NCBI RefSeq assembly: GCF_963678635.1
Contig: NC_087071.1
Span: 29,998,141-30,062,140, forward strand
DNA from: Symsagittifera roscoffensis
Taxonomy: Eukaryota > Xenacoelomorpha > Acoela > Convolutidae
Length of the DNA: 64,000 nucleotides
Direction: 5' to 3'
Every line of letters begins with the position of its first letter. The first letter of the stretch is position 1. Under the pieces are notes generated by a model. It saw nothing but the letters and a program-made list of their open reading frames with translations, was not told the origin of the DNA and did not search any database. Positions 47,101 through 58,960 of this stretch are shown in pieces. A program made the position numbers and the translations under genes.

Positions 47101-50100
47101 AAAAACATGGCTTCCGAAAATGTTCCGTTTTGAAATTTAGCCCGTTTTTGGAAAGTTATTCCTTTTTTTTCAAAACTATTCTGATTCTAAAGTTGATAGT
47201 TCCTTAAAACTAACATGTTGCTTCGATTTATTTTTCCTACGTAATCTGTTTTACCCTGTTTTTTTTATAGAAATTTTGTCCTTTCTCTCCAAAACTCTTG
47301 GCTAAATCTGATATTAAGGGTTCAATCTAAAAATCAGGGTGCAAAAATCTTCAATCTCTAAACCAGGGTGTTGAAAGCTGAGGAAGTTGAATATAGTATA
47401 GCCTTCCTATGCTATATTAGAGAAAAGTTATTGGTTTAGAAAGAGTCGTCTTTTAAATCGGTTTTCGGAATTTTTTGCAATTTTTTTTCGAAATGTGCCC
47501 AGCAAAATCTGAGATAAAGATTTCAATTTAAAAAACGAATAGAAGTTATCTCCTGTAACAAGTGGTCAATCTGCTACTTAAGCAGAGAAGCTCTAGGCTT
47601 CCTTATCAGTAAAATATATGATTTTAAAATGAGAGCAGGTAGATCCAACATTAATTGGACCACTAGTTTGCTTTAACTGACCGTGGCACAGATGCGAGGA
47701 TGTGATACTTTTAATCAATAGGTTGGATATTCAAATCCGGAGCATTTTGATAGTTTTTTTGGTCGAATTTTTGCTGCATAACATTGACAATTTGATAGAA
47801 AATGTAGCTGATTTATTGGTGGCTAGTGTTAGTACAAGCGGTTGTGGAGAAGATGTGAGAATTTGATATTTCCAATCTCAACCAATTTTTTTCAAGGTCT
47901 ATTTAAGTTTTTTTTACTCATTTCACTTTGTTTTGTCTGTTGAGATTTCTTGTTTTTTGCATTTTTCTTGCTTGTTTTGCGAAGCGCAGCTTCACCTGTG
48001 TTTTTAATTGGGGTTTCACTTGACACATGTTTAAGAAGTCACTATCTCGACATTTTGAGTAAAATGACGTTTTCTCACAGCGTTTAATGGTTTTTGTTTA
48101 GAATCAACGTTCGAGTTGCCAAGGTCATCTACTGTTTTAACTATACATCTGTTGAAGCGTGAATGATTTAACTACAATTTGCTCCTTATTCCACATTGCA
48201 AACTCTTGAAGCTTTGCATTTCAGGGCGTGTTTGAAAAATCGATTTTCTCTACCCTTTGGTGTGTGCTACCAGGGTAAACTCAGGGGTGGCAAAACTGGC
48301 CTCCAAATAATACTGCTCAAATTCCTTCAGTTTTTTATTTTACCTTTTAAAAAACTCGAAATTTTTTTCATATGATGGGCTGCTAACAGGTTACGCTCAG
48401 GAGTTGCATTTTTGGCCTCCAACTTTGACGGCTTGTATGAGATACGGCGTTCTTTATGATTTTGTCACTTTTTTTTCAAAAACTTAGATATAAAAGTTAA
48501 CAGATTTTGAAATTCTCAACCTATGGTGGTTTGCTGTCATACCTCAGGGTTAACCTCAGGGGTTGAAAATCTGCTCTTCAAAGATGACTTCTCAATTCTT
48601 TTTGGTTTTCGAAATGTGGCCATTTTAACTATCATTTTTTTTTTCAAGAAACGTGTATAAAAACTAAACGAATTGAAAATTTTCAATCTTATATAACTAA
48701 GGGGTTGCAAATTTGGAGTCTAAGGATAACTGCTCATATCTTTTTGGTTTTCAAGACATGGCGTTTTCAAGTAGATAGATATTTCTTTGATTAGAATAGG
48801 CATTTCTCAGCAATACGACATTTTAAATACGCTCGGCGTTAAAACTAAATCAAGTATGTAGTTTCCGAACTTACCTTTTTTTACTTCAAAATGCACTGAA
48901 AACTAAAAAAAAAGTATTTACCTTTTTCCGCTCCCTGGTTTTCAATCTTTTGGTTGGGTTTTTAGGGTATACTCAGGTGTTGCAAATTTTCCCTCTAAAA
49001 ATGACTGCTCAAATCTTTTTGGTTTACAAGGTTTGGGGTGTTTTGTGATTTCAATTTTTTCAGAAACCTATTATAAAAGAACACTCTGAAAATTCAAAAT
49101 TTGCAACACTGTTTTGGCCCGCCCTGAGAGTAAAGTCAGTGGTTGCACAGCTGGTTTCCAAATATGACTACTCAAATCCTTTCGGTTTCCGTGATATGGC
49201 GTTGTTTATGATTTCGTTTCTTTTTCAAAAAACCTTTGATAGAAAAATTAACAGATTTTGAAAGTCTCAACCCTATGGTGGCTTGCTGTCATAACTCAGG
49301 GATAACATCAGGGGTTGTAAATCTGCTCTTCAAAGATGACTTCTCAAATCTTTTTGCTTTTCGAGATGTGGCCATTCTTACTATCTTTTTTTTTTCAAAA
49401 AACGTAAAAACTAATCGAACTGGAAATTTTCAACCCTATATAACTCAGGGGTTACAAACTTGCAGTTCAATTATGACTGCTCATAATTTTTTGGTTTTCA
49501 AGATTTGGCGTTTTTTATTATTTTTCAAAAAATTTACATATAAAAAAATTAAGGAAACTTGAAGTTCTCAACAGGGAGCGGAAAAAAGTAAATTTTGGGC
49601 CTTAAATATTTTTTTAAGTATTGAAAGCTTCAATTTCGGTATTATAAAAACATGAACAATTATTTTTGCACATTTTCCTTCAAAATATTTTGACAGTCAT
49701 CTAGTTTTCGCTTTAGCAGACTGAAAAATCTTTTGACTTTGAATGATATAACTGTTGTTGGAAATGTATACGGTAGAGCTGGTTAAAATAGGCTGCGTAT
49801 TTTTTTCTGAGAAAGGCCTATAACGTGATGCATATAAAAGTTGATGGATATTTCTTTGATAAGAATGTGCATTTCTCAGAAATACGACGTTTTAAATACT
49901 CTCTGCGTTAACACTAAGGCAATTATGTAGTTTCCGAAGTTACGTTTTTTTCCTTGCCGAAATTCGCTGAAAAGTAAAAAAATGTTTTGACTTTTTTGCG
50001 CTCCCTGGTTCTGAACCCTTTGGTGGGGTGTTTAGGGTATACTCAGGTGCTGCAAACTTTCCCTCTAAATATGACAGCTGAAATCTTTTTTGGTTTGAGA

Positions 50101-53100
50101 GGTGTGGGGTGTTTTGTGATTTCATTTTTAAAAAAGTTATTTTCAAAGAACTCTCTGAAAATTCGAAATTGTCAACCCCATGGTGTGGTGGTATCAGGAT
50201 ACAATCAATTTTTTCAAATCTGGCCTCCAAAGATAACTGCTGAAATAATTTTGGTTTTCGAGATATGGCGTTATATTGTTTTTTTTTGTGAAAACTACCA
50301 GAATCTGAAATTCTCAACCCTATTTTGGCCTGCTCTCAGGGTAAAGTCAGCGGTTGCACAGCTGGTGTCCAAATATGACTGCTCAAATCCTTTCGGTTTT
50401 CGTGAAATGGCGTTCTATATGATTTCGTTTCTTTTTCTTCAAAAACTTAAATATAAAAAATAACGGAAATTGGAATTCTCAACATTATGGTGGTGTGCTG
50501 TCAGGGTACACTCAAGGCTTGCAAATCTGCCCTCTAATTATGAATACTCAAGTCCTTGTGGTTTCCGAGATGTGGCTTTTTTTTCAATTTTCAAAAAAAA
50601 CTTCAAAAATAAAAGCAAACCGATCTTGAAATTCTCAACCCGGGGTTTCAGGGGATACTTACATGTTAAGAATCTTGCCTCAAACTTTTACTGTGGAAAT
50701 CTTTTTCGTTTTTGAGATATTGCGTGCTTTATGAAATAGAAACCCCTGATAGATGACCCAAGTTTATTTTCACAAATGCATTGAATATCGCTGTTTTAGT
50801 ACATGTTTTAGGAAACTCTTTTTAAGTTCAGTGATGTTTTTGAAGCCCTGTAGGTGCAAGCATGCGCTAGTACGCCCAATTTAATATAAGCATCGAATAT
50901 GCCTAAGTTCTAGGCTTCGTTCAGATGTTCTTATCATGCCACGGAGAAAAATTGCCACGACAGTTTTTTTATGCGGTCGGAATTTTGGTGCTACTTGCAA
51001 AAAACTGTTTACCCTTGTTTTGTAAGGTACTTTCGTAAGTATTCTCGCCAAGAAAGGAACTACAGACTGTGTGGACTGGCTTCACGATCAGCTGGATAAG
51101 GATCTATCTGAATGCTCCGCGGAATTGGAGGAGAATTTTGCATGCCCCGCGAACTCTGGATCCCCGTATCCAATCAGAAACGACGCTTTCTGGGCGCATG
51201 AGGAAGTAGCGAGAGGCCCCCATGGGTGGTACTACGACCCCTGTTGCAACAAGGAAAACACATCCGTGTCGCAATCCTCCCATGTCCTGTCAATGTGCGA
51301 TGAAAAAGCATGTGATTACAACCCAGCAGCTTTGTTCTGCATTCGATCACCGGCTGTAGAGTGTTACGACAACCGTACCAGAAACACCCTCCACGTGTCC
51401 AACCAGTGTTGCTATGACCCGGATGGAACTCTGATGACCGACCCGCATCAGGGAGCTGGGCGAATGAGTCTGAACGAAGCAACAGCGGCTAATATGCACC
51501 ATTTCTACAGGAATGAGCTGGAACCATACGAGGTGTGCTGCGCAGACACTATGCGCTGTCCTCTGTTCCACTCCAACAGGCCTACAACGATTGGAGACTA
51601 CTCTGGAAGTTTGACGGTGCCTATCAAATTTGGAGGCCACTTCACGACTGCTGAAGGTTTGGAATTCAAATTGCTGGGATTAGGAGTGTTCACATTGCTT
51701 GAGACCCCCGACATGGAACAACCGACCATGATCCAACTCAGCACCCGGGCTATCGGACACCTAACTGTGGTATCCGGATTGGCTATTCAATACGCTAACC
51801 ACAAAATAGAGATCATGCGACCATCTCTCGTACCGGAAGGCAAAGGAAACAGAATCCGTAACTTCATCTACATCAACGATGACTATTATATGTTGCTCAC
51901 TGACCTTATGTCAATGGGACCTGATGACCCTTTTGACCTCTACTTTAGTGGAATGACCATCAAACAGAGAGAAGGCGGTTGTCATGTGCAAATTGTGATT
52001 CCAGGCATCAATCTCATTGTTAATTTACAAGTAATCCACAACTACTTCAACGTCTTCTTGACTCTTCCCGACTCTTTCCGCGGACACACCAGAGGACTCG
52101 TTGGAACATGGGACGGAATCGCTTCAAATGACTTCCTTCCTAAGTCTCCTAGAAGTAAGATTAATGTAGTAATAACTGTCACTACTAATTTCATCACAAT
52201 ACGTTTAATGCCAATAAAACGCGCGATGATTACACAATACGTTTAATGCCAGTAAAACGCGCGATAGTTTGCCGGGTTGACAAGCGTGCACTTCGTCAAA
52301 ATGCTGTTTATTTCAATCCAGCGCAAAAAAAAATCAAATATTTATAGCACTTTGAATTTTTTAGTGTCAATTTAGTGTAAGTTAAAAGGTGGTCGGAAAT
52401 TTCGGTGCTTGTTTTATTGCAGTGATTTTTCTTGTTTTTTAAAGTGTCGGAAGCGCCAATTTCATCGCTATCGGACCCCGAGTACATCTATGATTTCTTT
52501 GCTGAGTCCTGGAGAGTGATTGAGCAGGATGATTGGCTGTTCGGGACCTTCCTGAGTGGTATGGTGAAGGCTGACATGACAGATGCCCCCATACAGTTTA
52601 ACTACACCGAGTCCCAGCAAGTCTACGACATGTACTCACAGGTGACATGCAATCCAAAACAGATGATTGAAGAGCGAAAAATTTTCCGCTTAATGGTTTA
52701 GGCTTATGTTTTATCGGCTTAATTGATTAATTAATCATAATAAATTGTTTTCAGGCTAGTATATCAGTGGTGCTTGTTATAAAAGCGCATTTACAACCAT
52801 TAAACATAAGCCTGAGAGATTGTCATGAGACCTTCTGGTCCGTTTTTAGTCTTCTCTGAGCGGAAAAAATTAAATTGTTTTCTTAATAACCTAACTTCGA
52901 TTTTCACCGGTATCGATCAGAATGCAAAAACTCAAACAAGTACGAGCTGTCTAAAAAAAGAAAAAAAGAGGAAATTTTAAAAATAACTTGTTGAGATGTT
53001 ATTTTAATTTTTGTAGGTGTATGTTATGTTCAATAGATCTTCATTGTTCAAAATGAAGTTATCTGAGAAAAGGTGGTTTTTCTGTTTTTGGCTGTCTTGG

Positions 53101-55061
53101 ACATTTTCTGGTTAAACTCATTACAATTTATTCCATAGTTGAAGATACAACTGAGCATTTTTCTTAATCTTAATCTTATTTTATTTGTTTTAAAATTTGC
53201 ACCAGTCGTTAAATTTTTCGATTTTCTTCTTTTTTGATGATTTACTCCGGTCTTCATCAGTTACAACGTTGCGTAAAGTATCTACTGGGCAATTTTTTTT
53301 AGATTATTTTAGTTAGTGTTTCAAAAATTTTGTAAATGTGAAGTTCAGTAGATGTATGCATTTTGTGTTTCCCGTACTAGTCCTATTGTGTCGAATTTAC
53401 GCTTTAATAAAATTATTTTTTATAGTCTCTTGCTATCCTCATCCAGTTGTTTAGTCATTATCAATTGTGCGTTGTTTTAAGGGAAACATAATATTATAAT
53501 TTTTGAATTGTGTTTTTTTTGGCGTTTTTTCATGTATTTCGCCTTCGATTGAGTGGCTTTTGTTTCATTTTTGTCTGCTAGCTTGCAACTCTATGTTTGT
53601 TTCCTAAGTGTTTGTTTGTTTCGTAATATTTTTTCCCTTATTGCTGGCCTATTTTCATATTTTATTGCGTTTTGGAGTTTATTTTGGTTGTTTCATTTAT
53701 GTGCAGATTGGCTTTGAATGATTTTTTCATCTCTTTCCAAGATGAGCAGATTGATTTGACCGAACGTGTTTGGTAACAACAGAGCGACCAGATGAGAATT
53801 TAATTAGCATTGAAAAAGGCGTTTTGACCGAACAAAATCTTTTGTATCAATTGAATGAAGAGACTGAGATGGCAATTTGTCGTAAAAAGACGTATTGGCC
53901 GAACATTTTTCGTTACAACATTTTGGTTACAGAGCGACCAGATGAGAATTTAATTAGCATTGAAAAAGGCGTTTTGACCGACCAAAATATTTTGTATCAA
54001 TTGAATGAAGAGACTGAGATGGCAATTTGAGGTGAAAAAGACGTATTGGCCGAACATTTTTGGTTACAATAGAGCGACCAGATGAGAATTTAATTAGTAT
54101 TGAAAAAGGCGTTTTGACCGAGCATCTTTTGTATCAATTGAACTGAGATAGTAATTAGTCGTGAAAAAGACACATTGACTGATCATTTTTGTTTGCTATA
54201 GAACGACTAGATCAGAATGTAATGTAATAAGTATTGAAAAAGGCGTTTGACCGACCATCTTTTGTTTCAATTGAATGAAGAGACTGAGATGGCAATTTGT
54301 CGTGAAAAAGACGTATTGGCCGAACATTTTTGGTTACAATAGAGCTACCAGATGAGAATTTAATTAGTATTGAAAAAGGCGTTTGACCGAACATTTTTTG
54401 TTTCACCGGTATCACCAACCATTGAACATTTTTGGTTACAATAGAGCGACCAGATGAGAATTTAATTAATTAGAAAAGCGAAAAGTCAGTTCGAAGTTGG
54501 CAATTTGAAAAAAAAAAGCTGAGCAAAATCAAAATGTATTTACCGGTGGCTAGGCGCATGCATCAATTGTGGTAGCAAGAACAGGTAATCTTCCGAGCGA
54601 TTCATCTAATAATTTAAACTGGGCAAAAAATTTTAATCGCAGTTCTAAGTCAACCAATCAATGTCTGATGTATCAATCATTTATCAGTCATAGATATAAA
54701 ATGCTTAAAAACAGCAAAGGTGTTCACTTTGAAGATGACGTGATTAGATAATACTAGGATTTGTTGTACAAGTTGAAAAGGTAAGATTGAAAATTAAAAT
54801 GATGAAAATAGTTAATATTTGTTTGAGACGTGTGCGGAGGACTGGCAATGTACTATGGACGTGCACAGGAGCGGACGCGAGCAGTTTGCCTCCGACTACC
54901 AGAGCCTCCGGGACAAGGAGATCCCGGGATCCCAGACTGGTCTCCTGAATGAGTTCAAGAAGGAAAAGTTCAGCGCCAGTCCACGCATCTGGATCCCCTT
55001 CGTTCCCATCTTGACAGCTCTGGTCGCTGCCCAGATGGGAAAACTGTTCCTGTTCAACTGA
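44194..55061 (+). CDS. AMOP- and VWD-domain cell-surface protein (SUSD2/Mesh/MUC4-like), six exons
   Basis: Exons 44194-45040, 45439-46023, 46295-46417, 51027-52154, 52445-52641 and 54828-55061 join with phases 1,1,1,1,0 into 1037 residues. ATG 44194 is chosen because it begins a signal peptide (MAVAIILLVAMNGGEVSC); ATG 44125 would add 23 residues ahead of it. The first 430 or so residues are acidic and extracellular-looking but unrecognised. A fibronectin-III/E-set-like stretch spans exons 2-3. Exon 4 opens with an AMOP domain (CVDWLHDQ ... QCCYDPDG) and continues into VWD (GGHFTTAEGLEFKLLGLG ... TRGLVGTWDG), finished by exon 5 (YDFFAESWRV). Exon 6 has a Cys pair, then IWIPFVPILTALVAAQMGKL, a membrane or GPI-type tail. 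Family members act in epithelial adhesion and junctions. I found no sushi domain, which SUSD2 and Mesh have; an unseen exon in the last intron could supply it. Confidence 0.85.
46580..47689 (+). repeat. Family C and composite repeat in intron 3 of the AMOP/VWD gene
   Basis: Degenerate family C units, then from about 46900 the paralogue of 33426-34202. Inside, a unit of about 82 bp is repeated twice at 46986-47131 (ACTTGCGC-AACGGCCA-GCATTGCG), clearly a recent local duplication. Confidence 0.55.
47690..48004 (+). repeat. tRNA-derived SINE with hairpin tail in intron 3
   Basis: GTGGCACAGATGCGAGGATG (A-box region), GGATATTCAAATCCGG (B-box region), the TTTCACTTTGTTTTGTCTGT body and the tail GCGAAGC-GCA-GCTTCAC (47980-47996). 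Same orientation as the host gene. Confidence 0.6.
48190..50760 (+). repeat. Higher-order tandem repeat in intron 3 of the AMOP/VWD gene
   Basis: About 13 degenerate units of roughly 150-175 bp, each with 'CTCAACCCTATGGTGG', 'CAGGGTA-ACTCAGGGGTTGC', 'CAAATATGACTGCTCAAATC' and 'GAGATATGGCGTT'. A non-repeat spacer (ATTTCTTTGAT-AGAAT ... CGCTCCCTGGTT) occurs at about 48770-48950 and again at about 49845-50010, giving a higher-order period near 1.07 kb. Fortuitous open frames up to 158 codons run through the units. Confidence 0.8.
53770..54460 (+). repeat. Minisatellite in intron 5 of the AMOP/VWD gene
   Basis: Six copies of AGAGCGACCAGATGAGAATT (about 53781, 53931, 54070, 54200, 54340, 54441) with units of 100-150 bp. 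Within the units 'GAAAAAGGCGTTTTGACCGA' and 'GAAGAGACTGAGATGGCAAT' recur. Later units are shorter and more decayed. The rest of intron 5 shows nothing recognisable. Confidence 0.8.
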
Positions 55062-55137
55062 GACCAGAAGATAAAAATAATGTGAAATGGTTCATTAGTT
55101 AAAAAAAAATAAGGGCAAATCTTATAGGAGTAACTGA

Positions 55138-55287
55138 GGATCTCTTCAACTATTTCCCTCCCTTTGGTATCTACTAACGAATTCTCACCCCTTTCATGAA
55201 AAAATTCGTCGGTTAAGCATAGTGAAATTTGTTCCTAGTAACGAATCTCCTCACTTGTGCCGAGAGGTGGGATAGTTGAAGAGACCC
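55138..55287. mobile_element. 150-bp MITE, GGATCTCTTCAACTAT family, copy 1
   Basis: GGATCTCTTCAACTATTTCC on the left faces ATAGTTGAAGAGACCC on the right. The internal CTACTAACGAATTCT and CCTAGTAACGAATCT also oppose each other, so the element is a near-palindrome. It lies just 3' of the AMOP/VWD gene stop and could be in its 3' UTR. Confidence 0.6.
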
Positions 55288-56142
55288 GTGAGTGGATAAT
55301 GTAATCAAGAACTTGTTCAGCAAATGAAAAAATTCAAACTATTCCTGGAAACAAGTCACCGACCTGCCCAACTGAATTTTAAATTGCTAACTATTGAACC
55401 ATTTTAATTGATTCAAATTTCAATTGTTTATAGACGAAAGCGCCATCTTGTTTGCAAATAATCCTGAGAACAACACAAAACAACTCTGATGCAATACTTT
55501 TGCAAGAAAATTTTAAGTGACTTATTTTTCAATGTTTTTTTTTATGTTTCACAATTATTTTTCAGTATGTGGGCGTGAGTTTTTTAGTGTTTCTCAGAAT
55601 TGGTTGCAGATTTTTATCACTGTTAGCTAGTTGTTAGCTGACAGCTCTTTTCTATATCAAATTGTCTTTTCTGCGGCGGCTACTGTGATATTCGGATGTG
55701 TTTCCGTCTGCCAGCGCTCACAGACTGACAACGGCGTCTGAATAGCAACTGTAGTTTGTTTTGAGGTTTGGATGAGGTTTCAACTAGCAAAACTATCAAA
55801 AGACCTAAGCAGCTCTCCTTATTAAAACTAGAAGAGGAAGATACCATATGGGAGTGATTCTCATTAGGAGTTTCCAATATTTAGGATTTTCGCAGTATCA
55901 AGTTTGAATTAGGAGTTTTTCAATTTTAAGGCTTCATTCCAATGGATCAATTTAAATCATAAAACCATAAACACGAAAAGAAACCTGTTAAGAAAACAAA
56001 GAGGGGATTCACTGAAAGTGGATGGTAAGGGGGTTCACTGAAAGACTTACACTTCGGCTGGTTAAATCTCATCTCAACTACGTGAGCCATCTTAACTGCA
56101 TAAGTGAATACTTGTGTTTGCCTTAGAATTCTAAAGAAAGAA
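55288..56142. other. Non-coding sequence between the two GGATCTCTT MITEs
   Basis: No gene recognised. The 65-codon minus-strand frame at 55680-55877 has no supporting features. Confidence 0.4.
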
Positions 56143-56290
56143 GGGATCTCTTTCACCATTTGCCCTCTATGGTGCCTAGTAACGTATTGCCAACCCTATA
56201 ATGAACTAGTTCAACGGTTAAGCATTTGTGAATTTTGTACCTAGTAGCGAACCTCCTTTTGCGGTAGGGGGAAATAGTAAAAGAGATCCC
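56143..56290. mobile_element. 148-bp MITE, GGATCTCTT family, copy 2
   Basis: GGGATCTCTTTCACCATTTG on the left faces GGGGGAAATAGTAAAAGAGA-TCCC on the right. Flanks AAGAAAGAA and AAAGAAGAA are similar but not clean enough to fix a target-site duplication. Shares the GGTTAAGCAT and CCTAGTA-CGAA blocks with 55138-55287. Confidence 0.6.
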
Positions 56291-58000
56291 AAAGAAGAAA
56301 CCACTGTTATAGAAGAAACCAATGTGTTCGAATTCCATGGATGTACAATGAAGCACATGTGTTCATCTATGCAAGCCATGCTTGCAAAAAAATTAGTGAT
56401 CTTAGAAAATCTATCAAATTATTTTTCATTTTGTATATTATAGATTAAAATAGTAAGTTTTTGGTGTTATGGATTGATTTTTGACAATGATTATAACAGG
56501 TTCTTGTGGAGTGCTAATTATAATATCAAGGCTGAAAGGAGGTTTGTTTTAGAGATGTTTTCATTGCCATTAGCGAAAAGTTTCGAGAGTTTGAAATTTG
56601 AAGCATGTTTTTTGCAGCGATCATCGAAGATATTTAATATGTCGAAGAGGTGCTTTTTAATATCTCAATGATTTCAAGGACTAAAATATAATTAAACAGT
56701 GAACGTTTGCTGCATCGAAACCCAATGATTGCAAACTATCCTGGATCGGTGGTGCTATTTCATCTATGCGATTACCCTTGCGATAAGCAAGGGTATTGTA
56801 ATCTGGTATTAGACTTTTTCCCAAAAAAAAATAACTTTGTTCACAGGCAGGACTCATCTCCTGAGGCCTGGATTTCCTCATATGCTTTCTTTTTTTTATA
56901 AATTTGAAATGAAGCAACCGCTGCGGTGAATCTGGGGTAGAGGTAAACAGTTTTGAAAGGGCAAAGGCCTGTAGTTTTTGGCAAACTTAAATTTTGTGCT
57001 TTTTCGGACTTGTTTCCGTCTGTTTATTTTTGTCGGCTCAGTTCCTTTTTTCGTAGGTTCAGCTTTTTTTCTAAGTTGCTAAAACTGCCATGCTTGTTGA
57101 CAAAGCCCGACAGTTCGATTCCAGTCGGCACTTTTTTTTTAAATATGAAATGTTTTTGTTTTTGCTTATTTAGATTTTTTCTGTCTGCTTAGTTTTGCCG
57201 GCTTAGTTCCCGCAGAAAAAACTTTTTTTTAAAAAAATTTCGGCTTTTTTCTAGCTTTTCGAAAGCTCCTTGTAAATTTTGTATGGTGCAAGTTTTTTCC
57301 GGACCTTTTGGGCTTTTTTGCTATCTTTAAATTTTTTTATGACAACAACGATTTATGACAACACGGTTTTATTTTCAGATTTTGATTTTAATCACTTTTA
57401 TTCATTTTTGCATCGCACTTGTATCGCAGTCCATCCATAAAAGTCTAGTTTACCAATGAAAACACAGAAACTTACTATTTAGGCTGTTCAGAACTTAAAT
57501 GAATAGTTTTCTTATATAAACTGAGGTTGGATATTCTGGTTTCAAATCGTTTGAAGTGAAAAGTTTAATTGTGGAAAGAAAGCTCAGAATATCCAAGTTC
57601 GAATTGTACAGAAGAGGTGCTTTCCTATCTAAAACAGTTTATTTTGCAATAAAAGGTTTTAACCAAAAAATCTTTTTTACAATTGAGAGATTAATTTACA
57701 ATTAGGAGTACAATTAGGAACTGGAAATCTTAACCGTTTCTTGATTTTCTTTTTTTCATCATTCATATTATTCTTTTTCATATCTTTAATAATTTAATTC
57801 ACTCATTTTGTTTCTAGCAATTTGAACATTTCTTGAAATTGGAAAGAACTTGATTTGGCATTATCATTATTTCTTTCGTTTTTGACCCCCCCCCCCCCCC
57901 CCCCCAAAAAAGCCCATGGAGAGTCATTAGTGCTAACCTATTATACCGCTATCGGTCATGATTCAGATTCCAAAGAAGTTCTCCCAGTTTAAAGCATAAC
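56291..58000. other. Gene-less sequence; short hairpin motif and a C20 run
   Basis: CCCTTGC-GATAA-GCAAGGG with GTATTGTAATC following lies at 56767-56797. An uninterrupted run of 20 C occupies 57886-57905. No coding region is supported. Confidence 0.5.
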
Positions 58001-58384
58001 TGGGGGCTATTCTCATGCGCGAAGGACCGAATGCGCGAAAAAACGAAGGACCGAAAGCATGAAACATGAGCGAAGGACCGAAAACAAAATTAGCCGAAAG
58101 TCAATTTAAAAAAGAAGCAATTGACATTCAATTAAAATGAATTAAATGAAGCAATATGTTGCATCTTTCATAACAAAACCCTTGAAATATAAACTTTGTT
58201 CCAGTTCGGAGGCGGTTAGTGACAATTTGAAAATTTTGCATATTTCTGCCGTTTTTATGTTCGGCCAATATCAATATTCAGTCCCTGGAAATGTTTACTT
58301 TCTTTTCAAATTTTGGATTACTGAAATCTGATTGGTTGATTTTTTTTCGCGCAATTGGTCCTTCGCGTATGAGGGATTCCACCG
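58001..58384. mobile_element. About 384-bp MITE distantly related to the GAGGGACCGAATG family
   Basis: The left end CTATTCTCATGCGCGAAGGA continues CCGAATGCGCG. The right end CGCGCAATTGGTCCTTCGCG continues TATGAGGGATTCC and is its inverted repeat. Like the 153-bp elements it has ATTCTCATG near the left end, GGACCGAATG in the arm and ATTCTGATTGG-like sequence near the right end. Flanks CATAAC and CATAAT may be target-site duplication remains. Confidence 0.6.
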
Positions 58385-58619
58385 CATAATTGGTCTGATA
58401 ACTTCGTTTTCAGACTAAATAAGACGAAGTTTGTTTCGAGACTGACGACTTTCACTCTACGTCTACCGCAATTTTAACGTAATAGCAGTTATTACCGGTC
58501 AGTAAATCTTTCATTTTTCAACCTAGTTCAGTCACGATTTAATAGAAACCATAACAGGAAATTGTGACGAAAAAAAAACATTTGAAAGATGTATTTTGAA
58601 AAATTATCTTTATTTTTGA

Positions 58620-58960
58620 ATGACTAAGAGTAATGAACGCAGTGAAGACTCTTATATGAGTCTTTCTGATTTTTTTGTTTTTTTTCAGGAAAATAGTTTT
58701 GAAAATGGAAATTAATTATCAGACTTCCCACTGAAATGAAAGTTATACCTATTGATCAAGTTTTCTCAAATTGTGTTGATTGTAACAAAAAAAGTCTCCT
58801 CATAAATTGTTGTTCTTCAAATTCAAAGAGCCTTCTTAAATACCATCTAATTTTTTATTCGAAATTCAAAGTTTGAAGATTTTTGAAGAAAAAACGAGTC
58901 GTTTTTTTCAGTTTCATTGCGCTCTTTACTCTTTTTCAACTGTCAGTTGGCTATGTTTGT
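58620..58960 (+). repeat. Dispersed repeat family B, diverged copy
   Basis: AATGAACGCAGTGAAGACTC, then TTGAAAATGGAAATTAATTA, CTATTGATCAAGTTTTCTCA and CAACTGTCAGTTGGCTATG in the family order, with part of the middle missing. Confidence 0.55.

Noticed and set aside
49987-50463. 158-codon plus-strand open frame
   Set aside because: It runs through three satellite units in an intron of the AMOP/VWD gene. The protein would merely echo the DNA period, with no signal or domain.
48190-50760. CRISPR-like array
   Set aside because: The units are long, degenerate and contiguous with no short invariant repeat and variable spacers, and the context is a eukaryotic intron.
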